DNA of 64,000 nt, taken from assembly GCF_014171475.1 (NCBI RefSeq), contig NZ_CP048817.1, forward strand, positions 3,410,001-3,474,000. The letters are read 5' to 3'. The position numbers were made by a program, and so were the translations under genes. Below the pieces are notes generated by a model. The model was not told the origin of the DNA and did not search any database. It worked only from the letters and a program-made list of their open reading frames with translations. The stretch comes from Sphingomonas sp. So64.6b. GTDB taxonomy: Bacteria > Pseudomonadota > Alphaproteobacteria > Sphingomonadales > Sphingomonadaceae. Below are positions 16,640 to 26,049 of the stretch, one piece after another. Position 1 is the stretch's first letter, and each line of letters opens with the position of its first letter.

Positions 16640-19600
16640 CTAGAAGCGCACCCGGGCGCCGATGAAGTATTTCGATCCGTAATAATGATATTGCCGGCTG
16701 CTGCCATAGACCGGCATGTCGGTGACCTTGGCGTCGTTGAACACGTTGAGCGCCTCGACCCGCAGCGAGAGATTGCGGTTCACATTGTACGACGCGCGCA
16801 GATTGACCAGGTTCGACGGGCGCACGAAACGCAGCTGCGTATTGCCGCCGACAAAGTCCTGATAATAGCTCGACCGGTAGGTGTAGACCGCCTCCAGCGA
16901 CAGGTTCTTCATCTGGTAATAGAGCTGCGCCGACCCGGTGTGCTTCGAAAAGCCCGACAGATTGGCAGCCGGGATGATGCCCGGGGTCACCACGCCGGTG
17001 ACGGGATCGATCACATTGCCGAGGCGGATGTCATAATTCTTGAAGTTCGAATTGGCGTAATTGTAGCTCAGCTTGGCGCCCAACCCGTCGAACGGTGCGG
17101 GCAGCCAGGAAAAGCGGTTGGTAAGCGTGAGTTCGAGGCCATAGACGCGGCTCTTCTCGTCGCTGTTCTGGCGCTGAGTGACCGGCACGGTGACATCCTG
17201 ACCACCGATGTTGAACGTCTCGTTGATCGACACCGGTATGAACCCGCCGCCGAAGCTCTTGTAATAGAGCGTGCCGGCGACGATCGTATCCTTGTTGGGA
17301 TACCATTCGAGCGCGAGGTCGCCGTTCCACGACATGATCGGCTTGAGCGAGGGCGAGCCATCGGCGATGATATTGTCGATCGCGTCTGCGATGTCGCTGA
17401 AGCCAGTGCCGTCATCCAGCGTGATTGTACGACCGGCGGCGAGATCGCTCGGCGCGGGGCGCGACATGGCGCGATAGGCGGCAACGCGCGCGACCACATC
17501 GTTCGACAGTTCGAAATTTGCGTTCACGCTGGGCAAAGCGCGGAAATAGCTATTGGTCAGCGTCTGCGTCGCGAAGTCGCCATTTTCGACCAGCTTGATG
17601 CCGTCGCCATCGGGGACGACATCCAGGCCCGCGCGCAGGCCGATCGACCGGACATCGGTCTGCACCACGCGCACGCCGAAATTGCCGCGGACCGGCGTGT
17701 TGCCCAATTGGCTGTCATAGGTTCCCATGACGTAACCGGACCAGACCTTCTCGGTCACGTCGGCATTGTCGACCGCACGAGTATCGGCGCCGATTCCGGG
17801 ATCCTCGGTGCCGAGATAACCGCGGAACTGGCACAATGTGTCGAATGTCGCCCAGGACGTGATCGACTGATTGGGCGCATCGTGGAGATAGCCGGTTTGC
17901 GGAAATGGTGTGCGGCAGGCGAGATTGACGTTCCGATCAACCGAGCGATCATTCTGGAGGACTTCCACGAGATCGTTGATGTTGATGTAGCGGCGATGCG
18001 AATAGCGGCCGCCGATATCGATCCGCTTCAGAAAGCCATCGAATTCATATCCGGCATCCAGCCGTGCGGCGAAAATCTTGTCCTGCTTGTATTCGTCGTC
18101 GCGGCGCAGGCGCGCGTCGTCGCTGAACAGCGACCAGTCATTGGGGTTGAAGCGCGGATCGAAACTGATCTGCGTGGCGAAGCCGCCGCGCGCGTCATAG
18201 GTGTAGGGAATGCGCTGATCGTTGACCGGCGTACGCACATTGTTGATGTCGAACGCATCGGTGCGCAGCCGCACGCTGCGCTGGAGCGTGTCGCGCTTGG
18301 TCTGCGAATAGGAAACGTCGGTGCTGATCGTCAGCCGGTCAGTCGCCTTCCAGCTCACCGATCCGCCACCGCCGAGATATTCCTCGTCACGCGTCAGGTA
18401 ATTGCCGATTGCATCGACCGACGAAATACCGTTCGCATAGATCAGGCGATGCTGGTCGTCATACTGGACGTTGCGTAAACTGTAGCGCGTCTCCGCCAGC
18501 GTCAGGTCGTGACGATCCTCGGTATAATCGCGCTTCGAATATTGGAAATCGAGGTTGATATCGATTTTGGAATTGGGCTTCCATTGCAGCGATCCGATGA
18601 ACGCATCGCGCTTGTCCGATTCGGTGATCTGGCGGAACGTGACCGAGCTCGGCGCGAGATAGAAGGGCGATCCCGCCGCTCCCGCCTGCCGGGTAATCTC
18701 GTTGCAATTGCCGGTCGGATTGGTCAGCGGGTTGCAGGCATAATAGGTGCTGCCGGCGGCATAGGTCTCTTCCGGATTGTTGACCTGGTTGCGCTGCACG
18801 CCAAGCGCGATGCCGACTTCGCCCAGGCCACCCAGGTCGAACTGGTCGACATAGCTCGCGGTGCCGCGCCAGCCCCATGCGCTCTCACCGCGAATCTTGT
18901 CCTGATAGGGATTGTAATTGGCCTTCACCTCGACCTGGAGCGAACGCTTCTTGTAATCAAGCGGGCGTAGCGTCTCGAGCTCGATCGTGCCCGCCACGCC
19001 GCCTTCGATCAGATCGGCCTGTTGCGACTTGTAGATTTTGATGCCGCTGACCAGTTCGGACGGGAACTGGTTGAAATTGACCGCACGGTCGCCGCTGCCG
19101 TTCGAGGCTTCGCGGCCGTTGAATGTCGTCGCGCTGAGGAACGAGCCCAGGCCGCGCAGCGAAATCTCTGTGGCGCCACCCTTTTCCTGATGGCTGGTCG
19201 CGCCGGTGATGGTCTGGATCGCTTCGCCGATCGACAAAGCGGGCAAATCGCCGATCTCGGTCGAGTTGAGCGCATCGACGATCGCCATCTCCTGACGCTT
19301 CACCGCGATCGAGCTTTCGATCGTCTGGCGGATGCCAGTGACGACGATGTCCGGCTCGGGCTCCTGTGCCGGTTCCGGCTGGACGACAGCGCCGGCGTTG
19401 GATTGGGCCGCAGCCGAGGCTTCAGCCGGCAAGGTTGGGTCCTGAGCAACCGGTTGCCCCGATGCGGGTTGTGCGGCGTTCGGGCTGGCGGTCTGGGCCG
19501 CTGCCACGGATGCGATGGTCAGGCACCATATAGCGACGCCGCCGCCCAGTGCCCGCGACCGCGAGGCCAAAGCTACTCGCTGCCGAAATCCGCCCATCAT
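16640..19600 (-). CDS. TonB-dependent receptor, Xanthomonas/Caulobacter type, probable alginate-oligosaccharide receptor
   Basis: 986 residues from the ATG at 19600 (GGGAGAGG lies just upstream; a second ATG follows directly). After the signal peptide comes a Pro/Ala/Gln-rich linker, then the TonB box EPDIVVTGIRQTIESSIAVK and the plug signatures of the large sphingomonad/xanthomonad group (ALNSTEIGDLPALSIGEAIQ, KSQQADLIEGGVAGTIELET). The C terminus ends in Phe (IGARVRF). It lies between the GntR regulator and a divergent KDG kinase, next to PL6/PL17 alginate lyases, so uptake of alginate oligosaccharides is the likely role. The candidate operator at 19662 lies 62 bases upstream. Confidence 0.92.
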   Translation of the reverse strand: MMGGFRQRVALASRSRALGGGVAIWCLTIASVAAAQTASPNAAQPASGQPVAQDPTLPAEASAAAQSNAGAVVQPEPAQEPEPDIVVTGIRQTIESSIAVKRQEMAIVDALNSTEIGDLPALSIGEAIQTITGATSHQEKGGATEISLRGLGSFLSATTFNGREASNGSGDRAVNFNQFPSELVSGIKIYKSQQADLIEGGVAGTIELETLRPLDYKKRSLQVEVKANYNPYQDKIRGESAWGWRGTASYVDQFDLGGLGEVGIALGVQRNQVNNPEETYAAGSTYYACNPLTNPTGNCNEITRQAGAAGSPFYLAPSSVTFRQITESDKRDAFIGSLQWKPNSKIDINLDFQYSKRDYTEDRHDLTLAETRYSLRNVQYDDQHRLIYANGISSVDAIGNYLTRDEEYLGGGGSVSWKATDRLTISTDVSYSQTKRDTLQRSVRLRTDAFDINNVRTPVNDQRIPYTYDARGGFATQISFDPRFNPNDWSLFSDDARLRRDDEYKQDKIFAARLDAGYEFDGFLKRIDIGGRYSHRRYININDLVEVLQNDRSVDRNVNLACRTPFPQTGYLHDAPNQSITSWATFDTLCQFRGYLGTEDPGIGADTRAVDNADVTEKVWSGYVMGTYDSQLGNTPVRGNFGVRVVQTDVRSIGLRAGLDVVPDGDGIKLVENGDFATQTLTNSYFRALPSVNANFELSNDVVARVAAYRAMSRPAPSDLAAGRTITLDDGTGFSDIADAIDNIIADGSPSLKPIMSWNGDLALEWYPNKDTIVAGTLYYKSFGGGFIPVSINETFNIGGQDVTVPVTQRQNSDEKSRVYGLELTLTNRFSWLPAPFDGLGAKLSYNYANSNFKNYDIRLGNVIDPVTGVVTPGIIPAANLSGFSKHTGSAQLYYQMKNLSLEAVYTYRSSYYQDFVGGNTQLRFVRPSNLVNLRASYNVNRNLSLRVEALNVFNDAKVTDMPVYGSSRQYHYYGSKYFIGARVRF

Positions 19601-19661
19601 GCCTCTCCCAAGGTTTGTTCTTGTCCGCCGATTGATCCGGTCACGACGATCTGTCAAGGCG

Positions 19662-19675
19662 GATGACTATACCAG
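19662..19675. promoter_or_regulatory. Candidate GntR operator in the divergent TonB receptor/kdgK promoter
   Basis: GATGACTATACCAG matches GATGTCTATACCAG upstream of the PL6 lyase gene (28339) at 13 of 14 positions. It lies between the divergent starts of the TonB receptor (19600) and the KDG kinase (19732). Sharing of such a long motif by the two structural promoters of one pathway supports a common regulator, most simply the adjacent GntR protein. Confidence 0.55.
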
Positions 19676-19731
19676 TGACTTAGTTCTTTCAACGATTATC
19701 GTATGACCAATATGAAAACGAGGGGATACCA

Positions 19732-20748
19732 GTGCAGCGGACCGGCTCCATCCTGTGCTTCGGCGAACTGCTGTTGCGACTGAACCCGATCGCTGCGACG
19801 CCGCTGGCGCAGGCCGATACGCTGGCACTTCATGTCGGGGGCGCGGAGGCCAATGTCGCCGCGGCGCTGGCCGCGCTCGACCATGACGCGGCAATGGCGA
19901 GCGTGGCGGCGGCGAACGAGCTGGGCGAGGCCACGTGCCGCGCGTTGCGCGCCGCCGGCGTGGACCTGCGCTTCGTCGGGTCCGCGGCGGGCCGGCAGGG
20001 TCTTTATTTCCTGACGCCGGGTGCGTCGTTGCGGCCGGCGCAGATTCTTTATGATCGCGAGGACAGCAGTTTTACCCGCTACGATTGGTCGGCGATCGAC
20101 TGGTCGACCATGCTGGCGGGACGGGCATGGTTGCACGTATCGGGCATCACGCCCGCACTCGGGCCGGACCTCGCTGTCGCGACCCTGGCCGCAATGCGTA
20201 CCGCCCGTGCCATGGGCGTATCGGTCTCGTTCGACGCCAATTACCGCCCGCGCCTATGGTCGCGGTGGAGCGCCGAGCCGCGCGACATATTGATCGAGCT
20301 GGCGACCGAAGCCGATTTATTCTTCGCGACGCATCGCGACATGGCGCTGCTGCTCGGCCGGTGCTTTCACGGCGACGGGCCGGCGCGGCGCCGCGAGGCC
20401 GCCGAAGCCGCATTCGCCGCGCTGCCGCGATTGCGCTGGATGGCCTCGACCGCGCGCGAGGTCGAGGCGGTGGATCGCCATCGCCTCTCGGCCCGGATCG
20501 ACAGCCGCACCGAAAGCTGGACCACGCAGGAGGTCACGCTGACCGGCGTGGTCGACCGGATCGGCGGCGGCGACGCCTTTGCGGCGGGCGTGCTGCACGG
20601 CCTGATGCGCGGCGCCGGCGAAGCAGCGGCGCTACAGGACGGACTGGCGCTGGCGTGCCTGAAGCACAGCGTGATCGGCGACATGGCGCTATTCACGCGC
20701 TCCGATCTGGAAGAGTTCGGCACGGGCGGACTCGATGTCCGGCGCTAG
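19732..20748 (+). CDS. kdgK: 2-keto-3-deoxygluconate kinase (PfkB family)
   Basis: 338 residues from a GTG at 19732 with GAGGGG placed 7 bases upstream. PfkB-family kinase: the start ILCFGELLLRLNP, the substrate-side GGAEANVAAALA block near residue 38, FDANYRPRLW, and the C-terminal signature DRIGGGDAFAAGVLHGL holding the catalytic Asp. The enzyme phosphorylates 2-keto-3-deoxy-D-gluconate to KDPG, which enters the Entner-Doudoroff pathway. In this locus it takes the product of the SDR-type DEH reductase encoded downstream on the other strand. No KDPG aldolase gene is present in the window. Confidence 0.86.
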   Translation: MQRTGSILCFGELLLRLNPIAATPLAQADTLALHVGGAEANVAAALAALDHDAAMASVAAANELGEATCRALRAAGVDLRFVGSAAGRQGLYFLTPGASLRPAQILYDREDSSFTRYDWSAIDWSTMLAGRAWLHVSGITPALGPDLAVATLAAMRTARAMGVSVSFDANYRPRLWSRWSAEPRDILIELATEADLFFATHRDMALLLGRCFHGDGPARRREAAEAAFAALPRLRWMASTAREVEAVDRHRLSARIDSRTESWTTQEVTLTGVVDRIGGGDAFAAGVLHGLMRGAGEAAALQDGLALACLKHSVIGDMALFTRSDLEEFGTGGLDVRR

Positions 20749-20858
20749 AGCGATTTCGTGCTGCGATTGTTGGAATGCCGTATTCGATCAATCTATCTAA
20801 TTGATAAATATACAATATTTATAGAATTCCTGCGCAGCACGGCGTGCGCGGCACGCTC

Positions 20859-20891
20859 GAGATATGGGACAAACCTGGTGTCCGATATCTC
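20859..20891 (-). terminator. Hairpin after the alginate operon
   Basis: GAGATATGGGACA and TGTCCGATATCTC form a 13-bp stem with one mismatch and a 7-base loop, 18 bases beyond the last stop codon of the leftward alginate operon. There is no strong T-run, so it may be a Rho-assisted end or an mRNA-stabilising structure. The AT-rich patch at 20790-20830 lies beyond it. Confidence 0.5.
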
Positions 20892-20909
20892 TTCCTCATG
20901 CAGCTCACC

Positions 20910-21791
20910 CTAAGGCACCAATTGGCTGCGCAGCGGCGGCACGGCCTTGGCCAGTCCATTGGCGACCAGCCGGGAAAAGACCCGCGCGCCGGCGTCGCCG
21001 ACATGGGTGTAATCGAACTTGCGGGCATATTGCCCGCGCGGCCCGTCGGCAGTCGTCGGCGCATCGGGCACGCGCGCTTCAGTGGCAGGACGTGGCCGCA
21101 GGGTCGTACCGGTCTTCGCCGCCGCGACTTCCTCGGGAATCGGATCGGCCATGGCGAGCTTCATCGCCTCGACCGGCCCGATCCGCTGCACCACCCGCGC
21201 GCTGTCCGCATTGAGATCGACCAGCGGCGTCGCGGTTGCCGTCGCCACCTTGCGCACCTGATCGGACCAGACATCGAGCGTGTTGAGGATCTTGCCGTCC
21301 TTGAAATCGCGCCGCACCAGCGGCGTCAGCAGCACGGGAATGCCGCCGGCGGCCCGAACCTCCGCGACATAGCGCGTCAGGTTGGCCGGGAATTCGCTGT
21401 CGATCGCGGTCCAGCGTTCGGGCGCGGAGGATTGGTCATTATGCCCGAACTGGATCAGCACATAAGTGGCGGCATAACCCGCCGCCTTGATCTCGTTCTG
21501 CACGATCGCCCAGGATCCCTCCTGCCGATAGCTGCGCGTCGAGCGCCCGCCGCGCCCCATGTTGAGGCAAGCGACATTGGATTTCACATGCTCGGCGCAG
21601 AACATCGACGCCCAGCCGCTACCCACCGCCATGGTCGAATCCCCGACCAGGATCAGCTTGTACGCCGTGATCGGGGGTGCATCGGTGCGCGTCTTCGGCA
21701 CTTCGCCGGCGACGCGCGGATGGGCCGGTTCGTCCTGCGCCAGCGCCGGCGTGGTCACCAGCGCAAGCGCGAGAAGCATGTGTCGCATCAT
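20910..21791 (-). CDS. CE12-like SGNH acetylesterase
   Basis: 293 residues with a signal peptide (MLLALALVTTPALAQ). Motifs fit the rhamnogalacturonan-acetylesterase-like CE12 group: block I LVGDSTMA with the Ser nucleophile, GRGGRSTRSY, block III FGHND, and the C-terminal DYTHVG with Asp and His. GAGGAA stands 5 bases before the first ATG. It is the last gene of an operon of alginate lyases, transporter and reductase. Since bacterial alginate can be O-acetylated on mannuronate, an alginate deacetylase role is an attractive inference, but a pectin-related substrate cannot be excluded. Confidence 0.82.
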   Translation of the reverse strand: MMRHMLLALALVTTPALAQDEPAHPRVAGEVPKTRTDAPPITAYKLILVGDSTMAVGSGWASMFCAEHVKSNVACLNMGRGGRSTRSYRQEGSWAIVQNEIKAAGYAATYVLIQFGHNDQSSAPERWTAIDSEFPANLTRYVAEVRAAGGIPVLLTPLVRRDFKDGKILNTLDVWSDQVRKVATATATPLVDLNADSARVVQRIGPVEAMKLAMADPIPEEVAAAKTGTTLRPRPATEARVPDAPTTADGPRGQYARKFDYTHVGDAGARVFSRLVANGLAKAVPPLRSQLVP

Positions 21792-21800
21792 TTTAATTCC

Positions 21801-22553
21801 TCAGGAGAAGAACAGGCCGCCATTGATGTCGAGATTGACCCCGGTCAGGAACGCCGCATCCTCGGACAGGAGATAGGCGACCGAAGCGGCGACCTCGTCC
21901 GGATGCCCCTCGCGCCGCAGCGGCGTGTTGCCGGCGACTGCGGCGCGCCCCTCGGGCTTGGAGAAGATGTCGTGAAAACTGGTGCCGATCAGGCCCGGGC
22001 ACAGTGCATTGACGCGAATGCCCTGCGGCCCCAGTTCCTTGGCCCAGCCGCGCGTGATCGTCATCATCGCGCCCTTTGCCGCAGCATAAACCGTCGCGCC
22101 GGGTCCACCGCCATCGCGGCCGGCGAGCGACGCGAGATTGACGATCGCGCTGCCCTTGCCGAGATGCGGCAGCACCGCCTTGGTCACCAGGAAAGCGGAG
22201 CGGAGGTTCAGATTCATGACCTCGTCGAAGAAGTCCGCATCCATATCGGCCAGCGTCTTGCGCGCGATCATGCCGCCCGCGCAGTTGACGAGATAATCGA
22301 TGCGCGCGCCGAACTTGTCGGTGGTCGCCGCGACCAACGCCGCGACCTGATCGGCATCGGTCACATCGGCGCGCTGCAGCAGGACAGTGCCGCCTGCCGC
22401 AATGATCGCGTCGGCGGTCGCTTGAGCGGCGGCCTCGTCGCTGCGATAGTTGATCACGACGCTGGCGCCTTCGCTTGCCAGCCGCAGCGAAATCGATTTG
22501 CCGATGTCGCGTCCGCCGCCGGTGACGATCGCGATCTTGTTCTTGAATCTCAT
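21801..22553 (-). CDS. SDR oxidoreductase, probable DEH (4-deoxy-5-hexoseulose uronate) reductase
   Basis: 250 residues, a classical short-chain dehydrogenase: cofactor motif TGGGRDIGKS near residue 11, NCAGG, the catalytic Ser-Tyr-Lys set (Ser in NLASLAG, YAAAK), and the ending LTGVNLDINGGLFFS. An Arg-like NYRSDE stretch after beta-2 suggests NADP preference. In alginate pathways an SDR reduces DEH, the product of exolytic lyases, to 2-keto-3-deoxygluconate, the substrate of the KDG kinase at 19732. The start overlaps the MFS stop (ATGA). The general SDR call is secure; the exact substrate is taken from context. Confidence 0.83.
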   Translation of the reverse strand: MRFKNKIAIVTGGGRDIGKSISLRLASEGASVVINYRSDEAAAQATADAIIAAGGTVLLQRADVTDADQVAALVAATTDKFGARIDYLVNCAGGMIARKTLADMDADFFDEVMNLNLRSAFLVTKAVLPHLGKGSAIVNLASLAGRDGGGPGATVYAAAKGAMMTITRGWAKELGPQGIRVNALCPGLIGTSFHDIFSKPEGRAAVAGNTPLRREGHPDEVAASVAYLLSEDAAFLTGVNLDINGGLFFS

Positions 22554-23863
22554 ATTCCAGCCTCTTCGATGATGGGCGTTGAAGGCGGCGCGACGGGCGC
22601 GGTGCGTCCGCCGAGCAGCCAGATGGCGAGGACCCCGAGCGGCACAATCGCCGCCGAGAGTGCGAAGATCGGGCCGTAGCCGTCGACCGTCATGACCGGC
22701 ACGAGCCAGGTGGTGATCAGCGTGCCCGCGACCGCCGCCGTGCCGCCGATGCCAGCCAGCGAGCCGACTGTGCCGCCGGCGAAATAGTCGCCCGGCAAGG
22801 TCTGGATATTGTTGATCGCGATCTGGAAACCGAACAACACCACCGCGATCAGCAGCACGGCATAGAGCGGGGTCGCCGCCATCGCGGTCAGCAACAGCGC
22901 GGGCAGCATGATCACGCCACCGACCGTGATGATCGCCTGGCGCGCACGCAACGCCGACCAGCCGCGCCGGATCAGCATCCCCGATGCCCAGCCGCCGAGC
23001 AAGCTGCCCAGCATCGCGCCGACGAACGGCACCCAGGCGAACAGCCCGATCTGCTTGACGTCGAAGCCGAACGTCTCGGCGAGATAGATCGGCAGCCAGG
23101 AGACGAATAGCCACCACACCGGATCGAGGAAGAAGCGGCTGACCAGGATCGCCCAGGTTTCGCGGTGACGCAGCAATTGCCCCATGCCCGGCGCATAACC
23201 GGCGATCGGTTGCAGCGGCCCGGCCCCACCCTCGCCGGCGATATGCGCGCGTTCCGCTTCGCTCAGCCAGGGATGCGCGCCGGGCTCACCGCGATAGAGG
23301 AACAGCCACGGCACCAGCCACAGGATGCCGAGCACACCGATCAGCAGGAAAGTCGCACGCCAGCCGATCGCTTCGTACAGCAACGCCACCAGCGGCGCGG
23401 AGATGATCGCGCCGATCGCCGCGCCCGAATTGAAGATACCCTGCGCCAGCGCGCGTTCGGCCGGCGGGAACCAGGCGGCATTGGCCTTGACCGCGCCCGG
23501 CCAGTTGCCCGCTTCGCTCAGGCCCAGCGTCACGCGCAGGAAACCGAGCAGGCCGAGCGAGCGGACCAGCGAATGCGCGGCGATCGACAGCGACCAGAAG
23601 AAGATCGAGGCGACGAACCCCATACGTGTGCCGATCACGTCGAGCACGCGCCCGAACAGCGACTGGCCGACCGCATAGGCGACCATGAACGCGGTCACGA
23701 GCAGCGCATAATCGGCCTTGTCCGCGCCGATATCCTTCGACACCGCCGGCCACATCACCGCTAGCGCATTGCGGTCGATATAGTTGATCACCGTCGCCAG
23801 CCCGATCAGGCCGATGATGAACCAGCGTAGACCGCCAAGCTTACCGGTGCCTTTGCCAGCCAT
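22550..23863 (-). CDS. MFS transporter, hexuronate/ACS-type
   Basis: About 437 residues with 12 predicted helices. The N terminus (GLATVINYIDRNALAVMWPAVSKDIG) and the FLRVTLGLSEAGNWPGAVKANAAWFPPAERA block are typical of the anion:cation symporter branch that includes ExuT-like hexuronate carriers. It is encoded between PL17 lyase and DEH reductase, so import of unsaturated uronate monomer from the periplasm is likely. The ATG at 23863 overlaps the PL17 stop (TGATG); a GTG directly upstream at 23866 is also possible. Confidence 0.88.
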   Translation of the reverse strand: MAGKGTGKLGGLRWFIIGLIGLATVINYIDRNALAVMWPAVSKDIGADKADYALLVTAFMVAYAVGQSLFGRVLDVIGTRMGFVASIFFWSLSIAAHSLVRSLGLLGFLRVTLGLSEAGNWPGAVKANAAWFPPAERALAQGIFNSGAAIGAIISAPLVALLYEAIGWRATFLLIGVLGILWLVPWLFLYRGEPGAHPWLSEAERAHIAGEGGAGPLQPIAGYAPGMGQLLRHRETWAILVSRFFLDPVWWLFVSWLPIYLAETFGFDVKQIGLFAWVPFVGAMLGSLLGGWASGMLIRRGWSALRARQAIITVGGVIMLPALLLTAMAATPLYAVLLIAVVLFGFQIAINNIQTLPGDYFAGGTVGSLAGIGGTAAVAGTLITTWLVPVMTVDGYGPIFALSAAIVPLGVLAIWLLGGRTAPVAPPSTPIIEEAGI

Positions 23864-26049
23864 CACTTCACGCCCGCCGCGTCGATGCGTGCGATATGCC
23901 CGGTCCAGCGGATCGCCCGGCCATCGACTTGCGCGGTGTGTTGCTTGCCGGCGGTGACATCATCGGCGACCGCGACGATCACTGTCGCACCCTTTACCGG
24001 CTCAATCATGATCAAATCGCCATCCGCGGTGCGGACATGGCGCAGCGCCTTGATCTGGCTGGCGCTGGCGACCGTGGTTTCCGCCGCGGCATCATAAGAC
24101 CCGTGCGGTTCGAGCAGCGAGACGAACACCGCGTCCTTCGCCCCAGTCACGCGCTGGATCAGCACCGGCTCGCGGCGCAGGTTGAAGCGCGGATCATTGG
24201 CGCCGCTCTCACCCAGGATCACCTTACTGCCGGCCGGTGGCAGCATGCGATAGGTGTAGAAACGGCCGCCATTGATCCAGGTCAGCGTCGCCGTATCGGC
24301 GGTCGGCGTGCCGGTCGCATCGACCCAGATATGCTGATAGCCATTGGCCGTGCCCAGCACCGGCCGCGTCGCGGCGTTCGACTGGAGCGGGAAACCGACA
24401 TCGGTGATGTGCCCGGCATAATGCAGCGGCAGATCATAAGTCGCCGGCGCGCCACCGGTGACGCGCAGCAGGTCGAGCACGACCGGGCTGCCCTTCCCCA
24501 ATGGCAATTGCACCAGCGTGCGGCGGAAGGTGACACCGGGCCAGGCGCCGGCCATTTCGGCGGTGCTTGCCTTGAGCACGTCGCCGCCGGAGAAGAAGAG
24601 TTGCTTCGGCGCCAGATCTTCGCCGACCTTCCACTTGCCGCCGAAGTTCGACGTCTCGTTCACTACCAGCGTGTTGTGCGCGACCGTCTGCTTCGCCCAG
24701 CTCTCATTTTCCTTGAGGTAGCGGCCGCCGTCCTTGCTCTCGATGTTGAGGAAGCGGGCCGAGCCGTAATCGGTCACGATCGCATTGCCGCCGTCGTAGA
24801 GGATCCAGCTCAATTTATCGAAATGGCCATGCCCCATGCCCATCGCGCTGTTCTTCGCGACCAGTACTTCGGCATCGTCCTCGGCGCTCGAGCGTAACAC
24901 GGCGAGAGCGCCCTGGTCGCCGTTCGGTCCGTCGCGAAACAGTTGCGAGGCATAGGCGAAAGGCTGCGCCTTGCCGGCGGCGAGATCGCGCGCGACGGCG
25001 AGTCCGGCCGGCGTGAGGATCGAGCGCCCCTGCCATTTCGCGATCGACAGGAAGCTCGGGTCGCGGGTCGCGGCATAGCCGATCGCCACCGCCTGATAGA
25101 GTTCGTCGGTCTTCAGGCTCTTGTCCGGCATCGCGTCGTTGAGCGGGAAAAAATAACCGTCATAGGTCAACTGGATCGTGCTGCGGATCGCCTTGGGCAG
25201 CACGCCGCCATGCCGTTCCCAGATCTTCAGGTCGGGCTGATTGGCCTGGATCGCATCGGCGAACACCACGAACGGCTGCAGCGCATAACGCTGATAATAA
25301 GGCCCTTCGGTGTAATAGCCGTCGGGCGAGAAAAGCTGATCGACCTGCGCCAGGAAACCGGCCTTGCCGCTCTTGTCGGTGCCCTTCAGCGCACGTGCGA
25401 CCAGTTCGGGATCGTGCAGCACATAGCCGGTCATGCCCACGCCCGCCGCCGCCCAGGTGGCATGGTTATGGATCAGGTTAAACGTCTTGGCATTCCCGAC
25501 CGACAGGAACTCGGCCATCTTGCGGAACACATTGGTATCGATCGTCTCGCGATCGGCCGGGCTCAGCGTATCGCGGATCGCGTCGTAACCCTGGATGCCA
25601 TAGACCAGCCAGACGCTGTCGTTCAGGCTCTGCCAGAACAGCCGTCCCGCCGCCTCGTTCGCCTTGGCGGGGTGCGGCCCCAATGTCGGGTACAGCTTGG
25701 CGTAGTCGAGCAGCATGGTCCGCGCGAAATCGGCATAGGCCTTGTCGCCGGTGATGCGGTACAGCAGCCCCGCACCGTACAGCGCCATATAGTTGCGCTT
25801 ATGCTGTTCATGCGTGAACCCGCCGCCCGGATCCTTCGGCACCGGCACGACGATCCCGGCGCGCATCGCCTTGTCGACCGCCTTTTTGGTCCGCTCGAAC
25901 TCGGCCGCGAACAACGGATAGCGTTTGGCGTCGGCCGCCATGGTCTTCAGGCCGGCGGCGTCGAACAGCACCGGCGCGGCTTGCGCGCTGGCGATGCCCG
26001 GCGTCAGCGTCGCCAGGGCGAAACCCAGCGCCCAGAGGGAAATACGCAT
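23863..26049 (-). CDS. PL17 oligoalginate lyase (exolytic)
   Basis: 728 residues with a signal peptide (MRISLWALGFALATLTPGIASAQ). The N-terminal alpha/alpha barrel carries the conserved NLIHNHATWAAAG motif (Asn and His of the PL17 active site) and YYTEGPYYQRYAL with the catalytic Tyr; the GHGHFDKLS motif with another active-site His opens the C-terminal heparinase II/III-like beta sandwich. PL17 enzymes cut monomers from alginate oligosaccharides, giving DEH. The ATG overlaps the PL6 stop by one base (TAATG), so the two lyases are translationally coupled. Confidence 0.92.
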   Translation of the reverse strand: MRISLWALGFALATLTPGIASAQAAPVLFDAAGLKTMAADAKRYPLFAAEFERTKKAVDKAMRAGIVVPVPKDPGGGFTHEQHKRNYMALYGAGLLYRITGDKAYADFARTMLLDYAKLYPTLGPHPAKANEAAGRLFWQSLNDSVWLVYGIQGYDAIRDTLSPADRETIDTNVFRKMAEFLSVGNAKTFNLIHNHATWAAAGVGMTGYVLHDPELVARALKGTDKSGKAGFLAQVDQLFSPDGYYTEGPYYQRYALQPFVVFADAIQANQPDLKIWERHGGVLPKAIRSTIQLTYDGYFFPLNDAMPDKSLKTDELYQAVAIGYAATRDPSFLSIAKWQGRSILTPAGLAVARDLAAGKAQPFAYASQLFRDGPNGDQGALAVLRSSAEDDAEVLVAKNSAMGMGHGHFDKLSWILYDGGNAIVTDYGSARFLNIESKDGGRYLKENESWAKQTVAHNTLVVNETSNFGGKWKVGEDLAPKQLFFSGGDVLKASTAEMAGAWPGVTFRRTLVQLPLGKGSPVVLDLLRVTGGAPATYDLPLHYAGHITDVGFPLQSNAATRPVLGTANGYQHIWVDATGTPTADTATLTWINGGRFYTYRMLPPAGSKVILGESGANDPRFNLRREPVLIQRVTGAKDAVFVSLLEPHGSYDAAAETTVASASQIKALRHVRTADGDLIMIEPVKGATVIVAVADDVTAGKQHTAQVDGRAIRWTGHIARIDAAGVK

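Noticed and set aside
16124..18478. A 784-codon open frame antisense to the TonB receptor and GntR gene
   Set aside because: It lies opposite two well-supported genes and has no family motif; its start lies inside the GntR gene.
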